A stretch of DNA of 64,000 nt from Nitrososphaera sp. (GTDB taxonomy: Archaea > Thermoproteota > Nitrososphaeria > Nitrososphaerales > Nitrososphaeraceae), in the NCBI GenBank assembly GCA_029263715.1, contig JAJUFP010000004.1, forward strand, positions 62,001 through 126,000. The letters run 5' to 3'. Under the pieces are notes generated by a model. It was given only the letters and a program-made list of their open reading frames with translations, was not told the origin of the DNA and searched no databases. Positions 9,262 to 17,603 of the stretch are shown here, piece by piece; positions within the stretch are counted from its first letter, which is position 1; the number at the start of each line of letters is the position of its first letter. Position numbers and translations under genes: made by a program.

Positions 9262-10458
9262 TCATTTTGCCTTGTCCATTTCATGTTTTATCCTGTCGCT
9301 TATCTTCCATCCAGCCTTGATCACGTAGGGCGACAGAAACGTCGTAATGATGGTCATGGCTCCAACCATTGGCAATACGAATGCACTTGTGGCGCCAACG
9401 TCAGCGCCGCCCTTGGCAGTTACCAATGCCAGCTCGCCCCCGGATGCGGACAGGCCAAAGCCCGCTCTCAGGGCTGTTTTTTTGCCCAATCCCTGAGCCT
9501 TTGCAGCCACGTACACCGTGATGAATTTTGCCGCAAAGGAAGTTGCTATCAAGATAAGCGCAGGTACTATGAACATCGGCAGCACTGTAACATCCATGAG
9601 CGCGCCAACGGACACAAAGAACAGGGCTGCAAACATGTCCTTGAGAGGGGTTGCCAGCACCTTGGCTACTGCTTGACTCTTGGATTCGGCAACCAGTACT
9701 CCGGCAAAGAACGCACCTGTGGCGACAGATATTCCAAGCTGGTTTGCAATAAACGACAGACCGAATGCAACGCCCAGAACTGCCACGACAACTACGTCGT
9801 AGTGATTGGTCTTGCCTATCAGGTCGACGAATCTGGGCACGGTCTTTGAACCAAAGAACAGAACGCCGCCTATGAAGGCCAGCACCATTCCGATGGATAT
9901 TGCTATCTCTTGTACGGAAAGGTTGCCGGTAGCTGCAACGGACTGCAGCACCGCAAGCATGGAAACGATGATGATGTCTTCGATTACCGCAACGCCAAGG
10001 ATGACGATGGAAGATTCGTCCTTTATCATGCCAAGCTCTTCAAGGACGCGCATCACTATCACGGTGCTTGTAACTGATATGGCCAGCGCAAGAAACAGGC
10101 TGTCAAACAATGTCATTCCCATCGCCTGGCCGACCACGTAGCCCAGCCCGAAGGTTCCAAACGCCTCGGAAAATGCGATGAAGAGGGCCTTCTTTCCAAT
10201 GGAGCGCAGCTTGGCTATGGGGTATTCAAGGCCCACCACGAACAAAAGCAGAACGATCCCTATTTCCGCAAGCAGATTCAGGATTTCAGGATGCAATATC
10301 AGTGCAAAAGGCGGCGTGTAGGGACCAACTATCATTCCGGCACCGATGTAGCCTATGACCATCGGTTGCTTTAGTCTGTAAGAAATCAAGGCCATGACAG
10401 AGGCAACAACCATTATGATTGCAAAATCCTGGATCACTTGGGTTGCTTCGATCGCCAT
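9262..10458 (-). CDS. Kef-type cation:proton antiporter (membrane domain only)
   Basis: 398 residues, about 12 hydrophobic segments. Typical CPA2 elements are visible: QPMVIGYIGAGMIVGPYTP near residue 30, LLFVVGLEY, a SVTSTVIVMRVLEELG segment, and FFAGVLVAESK. The family exchanges K+ or Na+ for protons. The protein stops after the membrane domain with a short basic tail, so it lacks the cytoplasmic NAD-binding RCK domain present in KefB/KefC. That is common among archaeal members. Monocistronic, convergent with the S-layer-like gene. Confidence 0.85.
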   Translation of the reverse strand: MAIEATQVIQDFAIIMVVASVMALISYRLKQPMVIGYIGAGMIVGPYTPPFALILHPEILNLLAEIGIVLLLFVVGLEYPIAKLRSIGKKALFIAFSEAFGTFGLGYVVGQAMGMTLFDSLFLALAISVTSTVIVMRVLEELGMIKDESSIVILGVAVIEDIIIVSMLAVLQSVAATGNLSVQEIAISIGMVLAFIGGVLFFGSKTVPRFVDLIGKTNHYDVVVVAVLGVAFGLSFIANQLGISVATGAFFAGVLVAESKSQAVAKVLATPLKDMFAALFFVSVGALMDVTVLPMFIVPALILIATSFAAKFITVYVAAKAQGLGKKTALRAGFGLSASGGELALVTAKGGADVGATSAFVLPMVGAMTIITTFLSPYVIKAGWKISDRIKHEMDKAK

Positions 10459-10558
10459 GCTTGCCTTTCAATAAAAATGACGTCAGCTACTAAATACGTA
10501 TCTTGCATTAACTGTTGTGAAAAGACATTGCAGCAAGAATACACAATAATTAAAAAAA

Positions 10559-10678
10559 TTAATGGAGTGTAGCGACTCTTCTGTTAACCCTATCCTTCAG
10601 TCGCCATGAAAATTCCATTGCAAGAAATGTTGGTACAAATCCCATCGCTGTCCAAAATACGTATTCCAAATTTGTCAC
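10559..10678 (-). CDS. Possible 39-residue membrane microprotein
   Basis: An open frame with a GTG start encodes 39 residues: a hydrophobic, aromatic segment (residues 4-23, including EYVFWTAMGFVPTFLAM) followed by a basic amphipathic tail (SWRLKDRVNRRVATLH). This one-helix, positive-inside layout is common in small membrane subunits. A stop codon lies directly upstream in frame, fixing the maximum length. It lies alone in a 690-base AT-rich interval. No homologue is recognised, and chance cannot be excluded. Confidence 0.35.
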   Translation of the reverse strand: MTNLEYVFWTAMGFVPTFLAMEFSWRLKDRVNRRVATLH

Positions 10679-10824
10679 GAACTATGTAAGCAACGATATT
10701 TCATTAATTGTCCTTTGCTTCTTACTGGATTTTTCATATCGCATTCTGATGAATCAAATGCACATGATAAAATTAGTATGCAGATTTGAGCAACTATCTT
10801 ATTCGTTTCTTGCAGAATTAACGT

Positions 10825-10905
10825 ATGACAAATGCACAAGAAAATAGATGCGAATCGTTTGGAGAATCAATCTGCGATTGTGGATACTGCTGCGCAGATG
10901 GTTGA
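10825..10905 (+). CDS. Possible 26-residue cysteine-rich micropeptide
   Basis: ATG at 10825 opens a short frame with five Cys in 26 residues: C9, C17, C19, C22 and C23, the last four in CDCGYCC, ending CADG. Such dense Cys spacing is unusual for random AT-rich sequence and could bind a metal. No clear TATA element stands at the expected distance and no family is recognised, so this is a candidate only. Confidence 0.25.
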   Translation: MTNAQENRCESFGESICDCGYCCADG

Positions 10906-11068
10906 TTGAAACAGCTTTTGGAAAAAGTCACCAATGTTCACTGAAGCAAAAATATTTCATGCAGATGGCAATGACTGACAGCCGGTTTTTATCTTGAGTC
11001 TCTGGCAAATAGATCATAACGTATCAGACGACCCCACAATCTTTTTACTTTGCAGGAGCTACAAAATA

Positions 11069-11140
11069 ATGGCGGATGGCCACTCATGCTCATTGCATAA
11101 CAGAAAGATCATGACACGCGATGGAGACTGCAGAAAGTGA
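11069..11140 (+). CDS. Possible 23-residue leader peptide upstream of CorA
   Basis: A short frame begins at ATG 11069, with an AGGAG sequence about ten bases before it, and ends 12 bases before the CorA start. The peptide is His/Cys/Arg-containing (MADGHSCSLHNRK at its start). The position directly before a Mg2+ transporter gene would suit a leader peptide, but nothing beyond position and the purine-rich motif supports it. Confidence 0.2.
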   Translation: MADGHSCSLHNRKIMTRDGDCRK

Positions 11141-11152
11141 CACATCCCGAGG

Positions 11153-12106
11153 TTGAGCAGAGACGTGGAGCTTGCAAAATTTGAATCGATAAAAAACAAT
11201 GATCTGGTCTGGATAGATGTCCCGAACCCGGACGGAGAGAAAATGCAATCTCTCGGAATGATGTATCCGTTTCACGAGCTGAACCTAGATGACTGTCTTT
11301 CGAAAACCCAGATCCAGAAGATCGACAGGTACCCGGATCACATATTCATCATACTTCACTTTCCTATACTGGAGGATCAGAACTTCGCCAAGACCAGCCA
11401 GCTGGCCATCTTCATGGGTTCAGGATACCTCGTTTCTGTGCATCAGGATGACTTGAAGCCGTTGATGGAACTGTTTAACATTTGCAAAAAAGACGACAAG
11501 GAGCGCCAGGAGATGATGGGCCGTTCTTCAGGCTACCTGTTCCATAGCATAGTTGACGCCTTGGTTGATGACCTGGTCAACATTGCAAGAATGGTCAAAG
11601 GCAACATGACAGACATTGAAGACGCGGTCTTTGATGAGAGGGTCTCTGCATCCAAGGAGATATCCTACCTCAGAAGGCAAATAATGGCGCTGAGAAGGAT
11701 GGCAGTACCGCTGCAGGCAACGCTGCTAGAGTTCGGCAACAGAGACATTCAGCGGTTTTCTTCCGAAGACCTAGTGCCTTATTTTGATGATGTCAAGGAT
11801 CATGTCGAAAGGGCCATAAGGATCCTAGATGAGGCCAGGGACACGATAGAGATCTTTAAAGACACGGACTTTATGCACGGCATGGAAAAATCAAACAAGA
11901 TCCTGGCCGTGCTGACCATAATATTCACACTATCCATACCTGCAACCATCATCAGCTCGTTTTACGGCATGAACGTCAGCTTACCCGGAAGCACAGGAGC
12001 ATGGAGCTTCCTTGGAGCACACACCACGTTCATAGTCGTTGCTTCAGTATCATCGGCAGCAGCCCTTGTCATGCTGTGGTATTTCCACAGAATTGAATGG
12101 ATATAA
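11153..12106 (+). CDS. corA: CorA-type divalent cation channel
   Basis: 317 residues, matching the CorA family: a soluble N-terminal alpha/beta domain, a long helical stalk, and two C-terminal transmembrane helices. The selectivity signature YGMN occurs at about residue 270 at the end of the first helix (SIPATIISSFYGMNVSL). The second helix is VVASVSSAAALVMLWYF, followed by a short basic end. CorA forms pentameric Mg2+ (or Co2+/Ni2+) channels. The frame is closed by a stop 15 bases upstream, leaving TTG 11153 or GTG 11165 as starts; the former keeps more of the expected N-terminal strand. Confidence 0.85.
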   Translation: MSRDVELAKFESIKNNDLVWIDVPNPDGEKMQSLGMMYPFHELNLDDCLSKTQIQKIDRYPDHIFIILHFPILEDQNFAKTSQLAIFMGSGYLVSVHQDDLKPLMELFNICKKDDKERQEMMGRSSGYLFHSIVDALVDDLVNIARMVKGNMTDIEDAVFDERVSASKEISYLRRQIMALRRMAVPLQATLLEFGNRDIQRFSSEDLVPYFDDVKDHVERAIRILDEARDTIEIFKDTDFMHGMEKSNKILAVLTIIFTLSIPATIISSFYGMNVSLPGSTGAWSFLGAHTTFIVVASVSSAAALVMLWYFHRIEWI

Positions 12107-12111
12107 TTGAA

Positions 12112-12642
12112 CTATATTGTCTTGGTCTCTGGTGATGTTTCCCACTTTTCCTTTTTCTTTTCGTATTCTTGCCGGCTGTACGCAACTCTGGCCGGGTTGC
12201 CAATGACAACCATTTCTTCTGGAACGTCTTTAGTCACCACAGATCCCATGGCCACAACGCTGTTCTTTCCAATCCGGATGCCCGGCCTAAAGACGGACCG
12301 CGCGCCTATCACCGCGCCATCTTCGATAACCAGTCCGGCAAGCCTCTTGCTCTTTGGATAGGGGTCATTGGTAAAGGTGGCCGCCGGGCCGATAAAGACA
12401 TCCCTTCCTATAATAGTCAGCGGCGGTATGTACACGCAGCCCTCAATTCGAGTGTTATCGCCGATCCTGACTTTGTAGTCTATGTGGGACAGGGATCCAA
12501 TCATCACGTTATCCCCGATTACGGTGTCACTGCCCACGTAAGCAAAGTGCCATATCTTGACGTTCCTGCCAATCCTGGCAGTCTTATCCACATAGTTGAT
12601 GACGTTCTTTGCCGGCCTGTAACGCCTGGTTTTTGTCGGCAT
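12112..12642 (-). CDS. Left-handed beta-helix acyltransferase (WbpD/WlbB-like)
   Basis: 176 residues with repeated hexapeptides such as (I)GDNVMI, IGDNTRI, IGKNSV that build a left-handed beta-helix trimer. The order KIWHF, then FIGPAATFTND, AVIGARSVFRPGIRIG, and VVIGNPARV resembles the N-acetyltransferases that act on UDP-3-amino-sugars (WbpD/WlbB group). These acetylate the 3-amino group made by an oxidoreductase plus an aminotransferase. A Gfo/Idh oxidoreductase is encoded in the same cluster, which supports a sugar-nucleotide role. Exact substrate is inference. Four bases separate it from the Trm112-like gene. Confidence 0.75.
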   Translation of the reverse strand: MPTKTRRYRPAKNVINYVDKTARIGRNVKIWHFAYVGSDTVIGDNVMIGSLSHIDYKVRIGDNTRIEGCVYIPPLTIIGRDVFIGPAATFTNDPYPKSKRLAGLVIEDGAVIGARSVFRPGIRIGKNSVVAMGSVVTKDVPEEMVVIGNPARVAYSRQEYEKKKEKWETSPETKTI

Positions 12643-12645
12643 CGG

Positions 12646-12915
12646 TCAGAGATGCCATGGCTTTCCTTGGCTTTTAATTTTGTCAGGCACCTTTTCCTTC
12701 CAGCGGTTTAGAAAGTCGATGTCACGCTGCATCTCCCGCAGCTCGTCTGGAAGCATCACTGGGATCTCTTCTGTTATCGGGTAGTACCTGCTGCATTTGG
12801 GACAGAAAAGCACTCCTTCTTTGACCTCCTGATCCTGCGACTGCATCTCGTAAAGCTCCAGCGGGTAGTGCTTGTCCACCGGGCAGGCCAGTATATCCAG
12901 CATCGATCTTTTCAT
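12646..12915 (-). CDS. Trm112-like zinc-binding protein
   Basis: 89 residues with Cys at 11, 38 and 41 in the pattern LACPVDK...LFCPKCSRYYPITEEIPVMLP, diagnostic of the Trm112/YcaR (UPF0434) fold. Trm112 proteins activate and stabilise partner SAM methyltransferases; small stand-alone homologues also occur next to sugar genes. No methyltransferase is adjacent; the nearest is a Trm112-methyltransferase fusion at 20.3 kb. The start overlaps the stop of the upstream oxidoreductase by four bases, so translation is coupled. Confidence 0.75.
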   Translation of the reverse strand: MKRSMLDILACPVDKHYPLELYEMQSQDQEVKEGVLFCPKCSRYYPITEEIPVMLPDELREMQRDIDFLNRWKEKVPDKIKSQGKPWHL

Positions 12916-13862
12916 TTCAGGTTCAGATATATCGGAGATCCGGTATTGCTTGATAAAAGTGCTGCTTCGGCCACCCGGGTAACGTTGGTGGCTTCTTGGG
13001 CGCTTACAACCAGCTTGGCCTTGCCCTGCACTGATTCAATGAAATTCAAAAGCTCCAGCGTCAGCGGCTCTTCAAACGGTCTGTGCGGCACCACTGTCTC
13101 GCCGGCATGATCTATCCTTATTTCCTGGGTCAGGAAATCCCCGGATATTATACCGTCGGTGCAGACCGCGCTAAAAGTCCGCACCTTTTTGGGCGTCAGC
13201 CAGTTGGACGCGATGACTGCCACCTTCTGACCTTCAAACCCAAGCATGATGGTGGCAAAATCCTCAAAGGAGTGCGTGTGCCGGCCGGCCCTGGCAAAGA
13301 CAACGTGGGGCCGGGAGTTGAAAAGGAACATTGCCGTATCGATGTCGTGGACCGAAGTGTCAAAGATTATCCCCACATCCTTCGTGTTAGGCGGCATCCT
13401 GTTTTCGCGGTGAAATTCTATCATCACCGGCTGGCCGTACCTTTTTTCCTCTATCAGCCGCTTGGTCTCGCTGACAGCGGGGTTGAACCGCTCGATGTAG
13501 CCGGCCGTCAGGATCACCTTCTTCCTTTCAGCCAGCTGGATCATCTCCTCGCATTCGGCCGATGAAAAAGAAAGTGGCTTTTCTACAAACGCATGGATGC
13601 CCCGCTCGATTATCTTTTTTGCCACCGGCAGGTGCGTCTTTGTGGGGGTGCACACAAGGCAGCCGTCAAGCTGCTCGGCTGACAGCATTTCATCTATGGA
13701 GCCGTACGGCTTTGCTGCATGCTTGGCGGCAATTTCTTTGGCCCTGGCAGGATCGATATCGCAGACGGCGGCAAGGCACCCAAATTCGCTTAGGACGCGG
13801 GCATGGTTCTTGCCCCAGCCGCCAACGCCTACGACGGCAAGTTTCAGATCGCCATCTACCAT
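12912..13862 (-). CDS. Gfo/Idh/MocA-family oxidoreductase
   Basis: 316 residues. An N-terminal Rossmann domain carries GVGGWGKNHARVL, followed by VCTPTKTH and the EKPLSFS segment with the conserved catalytic Lys. The C-terminal alpha/beta domain has the D-(T/S)-xxHDID signature (DTSVHDIDTAMFL), whose His acts in acid-base catalysis. The family oxidises sugars or sugar nucleotides with NAD(P). With the WbpD/WlbB-like acyltransferase two genes downstream it may act as a WlbA/WbpB-type UDP-sugar acid 3-dehydrogenase; this is inference. Overlaps the aminotransferase gene by seven bases. Confidence 0.82.
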   Translation of the reverse strand: MVDGDLKLAVVGVGGWGKNHARVLSEFGCLAAVCDIDPARAKEIAAKHAAKPYGSIDEMLSAEQLDGCLVCTPTKTHLPVAKKIIERGIHAFVEKPLSFSSAECEEMIQLAERKKVILTAGYIERFNPAVSETKRLIEEKRYGQPVMIEFHRENRMPPNTKDVGIIFDTSVHDIDTAMFLFNSRPHVVFARAGRHTHSFEDFATIMLGFEGQKVAVIASNWLTPKKVRTFSAVCTDGIISGDFLTQEIRIDHAGETVVPHRPFEEPLTLELLNFIESVQGKAKLVVSAQEATNVTRVAEAALLSSNTGSPIYLNLK

Positions 13863-14773
13863 ACTGGGGTTAACCAGTCCATGTATTGCTTGACGCCGCC
13901 GGTAACCGTCTTGGCGTAGGTCTCGCGTATGCTTTTAGAGACTGGACCTTCCCTGCCGTCGCCTATCTGATGACCGTCTATGCTAGTTACTGGGACTATC
14001 TCTGCCGCGGTGCCGGTCAGAAAGATCTCGTCGGCCATGTACAGCTCGGCACGGGGTATAGACCGTTCGGCTACAACGTAGCCCATATCCTTGGCTATGG
14101 TTATTGCGGTATCCCGCGTGATGCCTTCAAGGGCCGAGTCGGCAAAGTACGGTGTGTAGATCTTTTTGTTTCTAACCAGGAATATGTTTTCGCCGGAAGC
14201 CTCGCTGACGTTGCCTGAAAGGTCCAGCAGGATGGACTCGTCGTACCCATTTCTCTTGCTTTCCTGCGTGGCAAGTATGGAGTTCAGGTAGTTTCCGGCT
14301 GCCTTTGACAGCGGCGGCGTAGAGCTATCGTGTATCCGCCTCCACGAAGAGACGCAGGCGCGGATGCCTTCCCCCTTGAAGTATTTTTCAAACGGAAACG
14401 CGATTATGACGGTGTGCGTTGGCGAGTTCTTGGTGACGTTGAGGTCTATGCCATGCAACCCGACAAATGTAAGAGGCCTTATGTAGACTGACTGCTTCAT
14501 CTTGTTCTCCTTCAAAAGCTCTACAACAGCCCTGCAGAGATCCTCTGCCGAGTGGTTCAGTGTAAAAGAGTAAACTTCGGCTGAGCGGCGAAGCCTTTCC
14601 ATATGCTCCTTTAGTCTGAAGACAAAGACGTTGTTGTTTGCAGCGTAGCCGCGTATGCCCTCAAAGACACTAGTGCCGTAGTGCAGGGAATGTGTAAAGA
14701 CCGGTATCTTGGCGTCCTCCCACTTGACAAATTTGCCGTCAAACCAGACGAACTCGCCGCCTTTTTCCTTCAT
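13856..14773 (-). CDS. ilvE: Branched-chain amino acid aminotransferase
   Basis: 305 residues of fold-type IV PLP enzyme. Visible motifs: FVWFDGKFVKWEDAKIPVFTHSLHYGTSVFEGIRGY is represented by its core HSLHYGTSVFEGIRGY, the PLP Lys lies in SKAAGNYLN near residue 155, then LDLSGNVSEASGENIF and the GITRDTAI segment. The enzyme interconverts Leu/Ile/Val and their 2-oxo acids. It heads a run of four tightly packed genes. Its presence beside sugar genes could be incidental, since family IV enzymes are not usual sugar aminotransferases. Confidence 0.88.
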   Translation of the reverse strand: MKEKGGEFVWFDGKFVKWEDAKIPVFTHSLHYGTSVFEGIRGYAANNNVFVFRLKEHMERLRRSAEVYSFTLNHSAEDLCRAVVELLKENKMKQSVYIRPLTFVGLHGIDLNVTKNSPTHTVIIAFPFEKYFKGEGIRACVSSWRRIHDSSTPPLSKAAGNYLNSILATQESKRNGYDESILLDLSGNVSEASGENIFLVRNKKIYTPYFADSALEGITRDTAITIAKDMGYVVAERSIPRAELYMADEIFLTGTAAEIVPVTSIDGHQIGDGREGPVSKSIRETYAKTVTGGVKQYMDWLTPVW

Positions 14774-14816
14774 GCAGGAGCCGAATTCTTTTCCGGATAA
14801 TAAAAATCTTGAACTG

Positions 14817-15422
14817 TCAGCGGTAACCTTCCTTTGGAAACTTCATCCCCATGACACGGGTAGTGCTGTCCTCAGACTGGGCAAATTTTTCCACCACGTC
14901 CCAGCTCCGCTCTATGATATCGACCACCCGCTTGGGCACCATGCTGCGCCATTCTCCTCTGGTTCCACTCAACGCCTCATCGTACAGCATTTCCTTGACA
15001 GATGATGCTGATATCTCAAGCCTGTCTGCCTTGAGCGGGTTGAGCCGGTAGGCCTTGAGCATCAGCCGCTCGGCCTTGTCACCCGTATATGAGACAAACT
15101 TGTTTTCCTCGACTCTCGACAGTATCTGGTTTCTAAGCTCCCAAGACTTGGATGAAAGCAGGGGCGGCATGTACTTGACAAACGGCGCGTAAAACGTGTA
15201 ATCGGGAAACACCTGGACTTCGTCACCGAATATGGCGGATACCATCTCCTTTCTTAGCTCGTAGGAGAACGGAAAGCTTTTGGTGTTTATCTCCGTCCCG
15301 TCTTTAAGGAAGCGGACTGGAAAGACGTAAACACTGTAGTCTTTTTTGAGGAAGGAGATTATCGACTCGTGGGCATTGGTTACCGGGTTCAGGTGAGCAA
15401 GATACAGGGCAGCGGTGGCCAT
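14817..15422 (-). CDS. Cytidylyltransferase-like nucleotidyltransferase
   Basis: 201 residues. The N-terminus ALYLAHLNPVTNAHESII matches the nucleotidyltransferase alpha/beta phosphodiesterase motif, in which the (H/T)xGH box is here LNPVTNAH. Near the C-terminus ISASSVKEMLYD corresponds to the ISSTxxR element, with Lys where Arg is usual. Family members transfer AMP or CMP to small phosphates (for example NMN). The substrate is not clear, and the altered second box suggests it is not a standard NadM. Monocistronic. Confidence 0.65.
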   Translation of the reverse strand: MATAALYLAHLNPVTNAHESIISFLKKDYSVYVFPVRFLKDGTEINTKSFPFSYELRKEMVSAIFGDEVQVFPDYTFYAPFVKYMPPLLSSKSWELRNQILSRVEENKFVSYTGDKAERLMLKAYRLNPLKADRLEISASSVKEMLYDEALSGTRGEWRSMVPKRVVDIIERSWDVVEKFAQSEDSTTRVMGMKFPKEGYR

Positions 15423-15459
15423 TTCCCGTTAAGAAAAAGTAAAGAAGAGCCTACAGGGC

Positions 15460-15789
15460 TCAGGCCTTCTTTATCTCTATTTCAATGGTTGAGACGTTTC
15501 TTGTCCTGCCGTCTTCTGACTTGACAGTCTCGGAACCTATTCTGACATCACCGATCGTGTAGCCAGCGCTTTCCATGCGCTTGATGGTGATCTGCGATAC
15601 GTCTACTGCTCTGCCAATGCTCAAGCCTCTTGCTTTGATGGTCACTTTTGGCTGGTTTGCCAGCTGGATCAAGGTGGATGTAACGTACGCCATGAGCGGT
15701 TTTTTGCCTATGTATATTGTGTCGTGTGGTCCTTCCCTCGGTGCGGACCCCTGTGGTGTTGTTGTTGGTGGGGTTGGTGTTTCAGACAT
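15460..15789 (-). CDS. albA: Alba chromatin protein
   Basis: 109 residues. After a flexible Pro/Thr-rich N-terminus of about 20 residues comes the Alba domain: IYIGKKPLMAYVTSTLIQL, then KARGLSIGRAVDVSQI and RTRNVSTIEIEI at the C-terminus. Alba binds DNA and RNA as a dimer and shapes archaeal chromatin; the Lys in the IGKKP loop is the position acetylated in some Sulfolobus proteins. ATG 15789 is chosen over 15798 because a TTAAATTAT element on the minus strand is centred about 27 bases before it. Confidence 0.92.
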   Translation of the reverse strand: MSETPTPPTTTPQGSAPREGPHDTIYIGKKPLMAYVTSTLIQLANQPKVTIKARGLSIGRAVDVSQITIKRMESAGYTIGDVRIGSETVKSEDGRTRNVSTIEIEIKKA

Positions 15790-15911
15790 ATCTATCATAA
15801 AACGGCTAGGATAATTTAAGTTAACTCAAAGAAAACCTTCTTGTCAATATTTGCAATCTTCTTTTTGGCGCCCACCTTGGTAATCCATCTCACTGATCAG
15901 GACCTAAGGAG

Positions 15912-16085
15912 ATGTCAATTAGCGATACAGTTTCCATGCATGATAATTCCGGTCAGCAGTCGAAGACTACTGAAAGAACCCATGCATTTGCAAGACGATA
16001 CTTGAGCCACCACCAAAAGAGTCTGAAGACCGATGTTGATACCCACCTCCCATGCCAGCAACAATCCGATAATTCCTGTTATTGA
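15912..16085 (+). CDS. Doubtful 57-residue ORF in the Alba-cupredoxin interval
   Basis: The 400-base interval between alba and the copper-protein gene has no clear gene. On the + strand ATG 15912, directly preceded by AAGGAG, opens 57 hydrophilic residues rich in Ser, His and Gln. A longer competing frame on the other strand (15915-16235) runs into the copper-protein gene. Neither resembles a known family, and there is no TATA element at leaderless distance. Confidence 0.15.
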   Translation: MSISDTVSMHDNSGQQSKTTERTHAFARRYLSHHQKSLKTDVDTHLPCQQQSDNSCY

Positions 16086-16189
16086 TGCATGAGCGGAAGG
16101 GCACCATTTTGTGCAATGCATCACCAGCATCATGTAGTTTCTGTTACAGGCAGTCAAAAAAATTGGAGGAAAACTCCAGTTGCGGCGAT

Positions 16190-16897
16190 TTATTTCACTA
16201 TGACTTGGCCGGTCATCCACGGATGAACGATGCACACGTAGTCAAAAGTCCCGGCGTTCTTGAATGTCACAGTAAAAGTGTCCAGGGGCTGGGTACCTGG
16301 TGGTGACTGCCCTTCCGGCCAGAGCCATCCCGAGTTGACGTAATTTTCGGTTCCATCCATTTCGTAGGTTGTCTCTCCATCCGCGTAGTTGGTCTCCCCG
16401 ATGCGCAAGACGCTGCCGTCTTCTGTTATCACACTTGGAGAGTAAGACCTGGCGTTTGCCACCACAACAATATTGTTTCCATCCTGCCCGGGTATGACGG
16501 TGGGCTCAGCATTGGCGCTTGGGTCCAGCGGCGTAAAAGTCGTCGTGCTTGGTACAGCATACGCCACTTCAGGGGCGGCAAAGTATTCGGCACTCTTCAT
16601 GAAAGTCACGGTATGGGGCTCTGCAACCTCCGCTGGGTTGTACCAGGTAACCTTTTCTCCTGCGTTTATCTCCACGGTTGACGGGAAGAACTTGTTTAGA
16701 ACGACCATGCCGCGGCCGGCTCCCACCCTTACCTTGGCGACGCCGTCTTCATAATCTTGGTACTTCCTGTTCTCTGCATACACCTGGTAGGTCTTTACTT
16801 CCTTGGGTTTGTCTGCGACAGAGGGACTGACACTGCTGGCCAGGATCAGCCCTGCCACGATGGCAATGCCTGCCATCAGGTAGTAGAATTTCTTCAT
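16190..16897 (-). CDS. Secreted blue-copper (plastocyanin-like) protein
   Basis: 235 residues. The N-terminus MKKFYYLMAGIAIVAGLIL is a signal peptide or membrane anchor. A type I copper site is complete: H95 (EPHTVTF) and the C-terminal C222-x2-H225-x2-M228 loop (VCIVHPWM). Between H95 and C222 there is an insertion of about 100 residues rich in Pro, Thr and Asn, longer than in plastocyanin. Ammonia-oxidising archaea encode many such proteins and probably use them as extracellular electron carriers in place of cytochrome c; the redox partner is unknown. A TATA-like ATTATAG lies about 25 bases before the ATG. Confidence 0.88.
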   Translation of the reverse strand: MKKFYYLMAGIAIVAGLILASSVSPSVADKPKEVKTYQVYAENRKYQDYEDGVAKVRVGAGRGMVVLNKFFPSTVEINAGEKVTWYNPAEVAEPHTVTFMKSAEYFAAPEVAYAVPSTTTFTPLDPSANAEPTVIPGQDGNNIVVVANARSYSPSVITEDGSVLRIGETNYADGETTYEMDGTENYVNSGWLWPEGQSPPGTQPLDTFTVTFKNAGTFDYVCIVHPWMTGQVIVK

Positions 16898-16980
16898 GCA
16901 CCTTAGACGTGAGGTATCTATAATTCATTTTCGGTAAAGTTGCCTTAAACACAAATAGTGGCAAGATAGCTGATTTTCTG

Positions 16981-17451
16981 TTGTCCAAGATAAAATGGAA
17001 GATAGAGTACGACTACCATCTTTACAAGGTGTATGACAATAATGGTCACCTCGCAGGTTATTTCTTCCCAAACTACGGCGATATCCGGCCGGCAGAAAAG
17101 GAAGACGAAGTTATTGAAAAGATGAACAAGGCGCATGATACCGTGCCGGAGGCCACCCTCCTTGTTCCCATGGTAAAGCTGGACGTCTTTGACAAGGAAT
17201 GGATGGACATGGATTATGTCGTTTCCTCCCTTGAAGTCAATTTAGAAAGAATCAAAGTCTGGAAGGACTGGCTGCGCAGAAATGCAAGGCAGCATTCAGT
17301 GGCCGGTGCTTCAATTCATACAGCAAGGGAGGACAGGAACATGCTGTCCATCGCCCTCGGCCTGGTTGCACAGATAAGGCTGGGTGAAAAAGAGGTCAAG
17401 GATTTTTTGGTCCCGCTGCTGGATAGGCTGCATGAAGACGGCCTGCTCTAG
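16981..17451 (+). CDS. Uncharacterised 156-residue protein
   Basis: Not recognised. Starts with TTG at 16981 (an AT-rich element stands about 30 bases before). The first 45 residues are predicted beta strands (KWKIEYDYHLYKVYD, then HLAGYFFPNYGD), the middle has the charged DVFDKEWMDMDY, and the last 70 residues are amphipathic helices with an HTAREDRNMLSIALGLVAQIR segment. No signal peptide, membrane segment or Cys. Encoded divergently from the copper protein with an 83-base spacer. Confidence 0.6.
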   Translation: MSKIKWKIEYDYHLYKVYDNNGHLAGYFFPNYGDIRPAEKEDEVIEKMNKAHDTVPEATLLVPMVKLDVFDKEWMDMDYVVSSLEVNLERIKVWKDWLRRNARQHSVAGASIHTAREDRNMLSIALGLVAQIRLGEKEVKDFLVPLLDRLHEDGLL

Positions 17452-17603
17452 ATAGGCCCACCATCAGCCAGCACAAAATATGAATTTCTATTACCAAGTA
17501 CTGCGAACATACCGGTTTGGTCTTTACCACACCTCTGATTCATTTTATGTCCGGTATGCAGGCTAGAAAAATTCTTGTATTTGGTGATTGCATAACATTG
17601 GAG

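Noticed and set aside
15915-16235. 106-residue minus-strand ORF in the alba-cupredoxin gap
   Set aside because: It overlaps the cupredoxin gene's 3' end and shares its sequence with another equally weak frame on the other strand.
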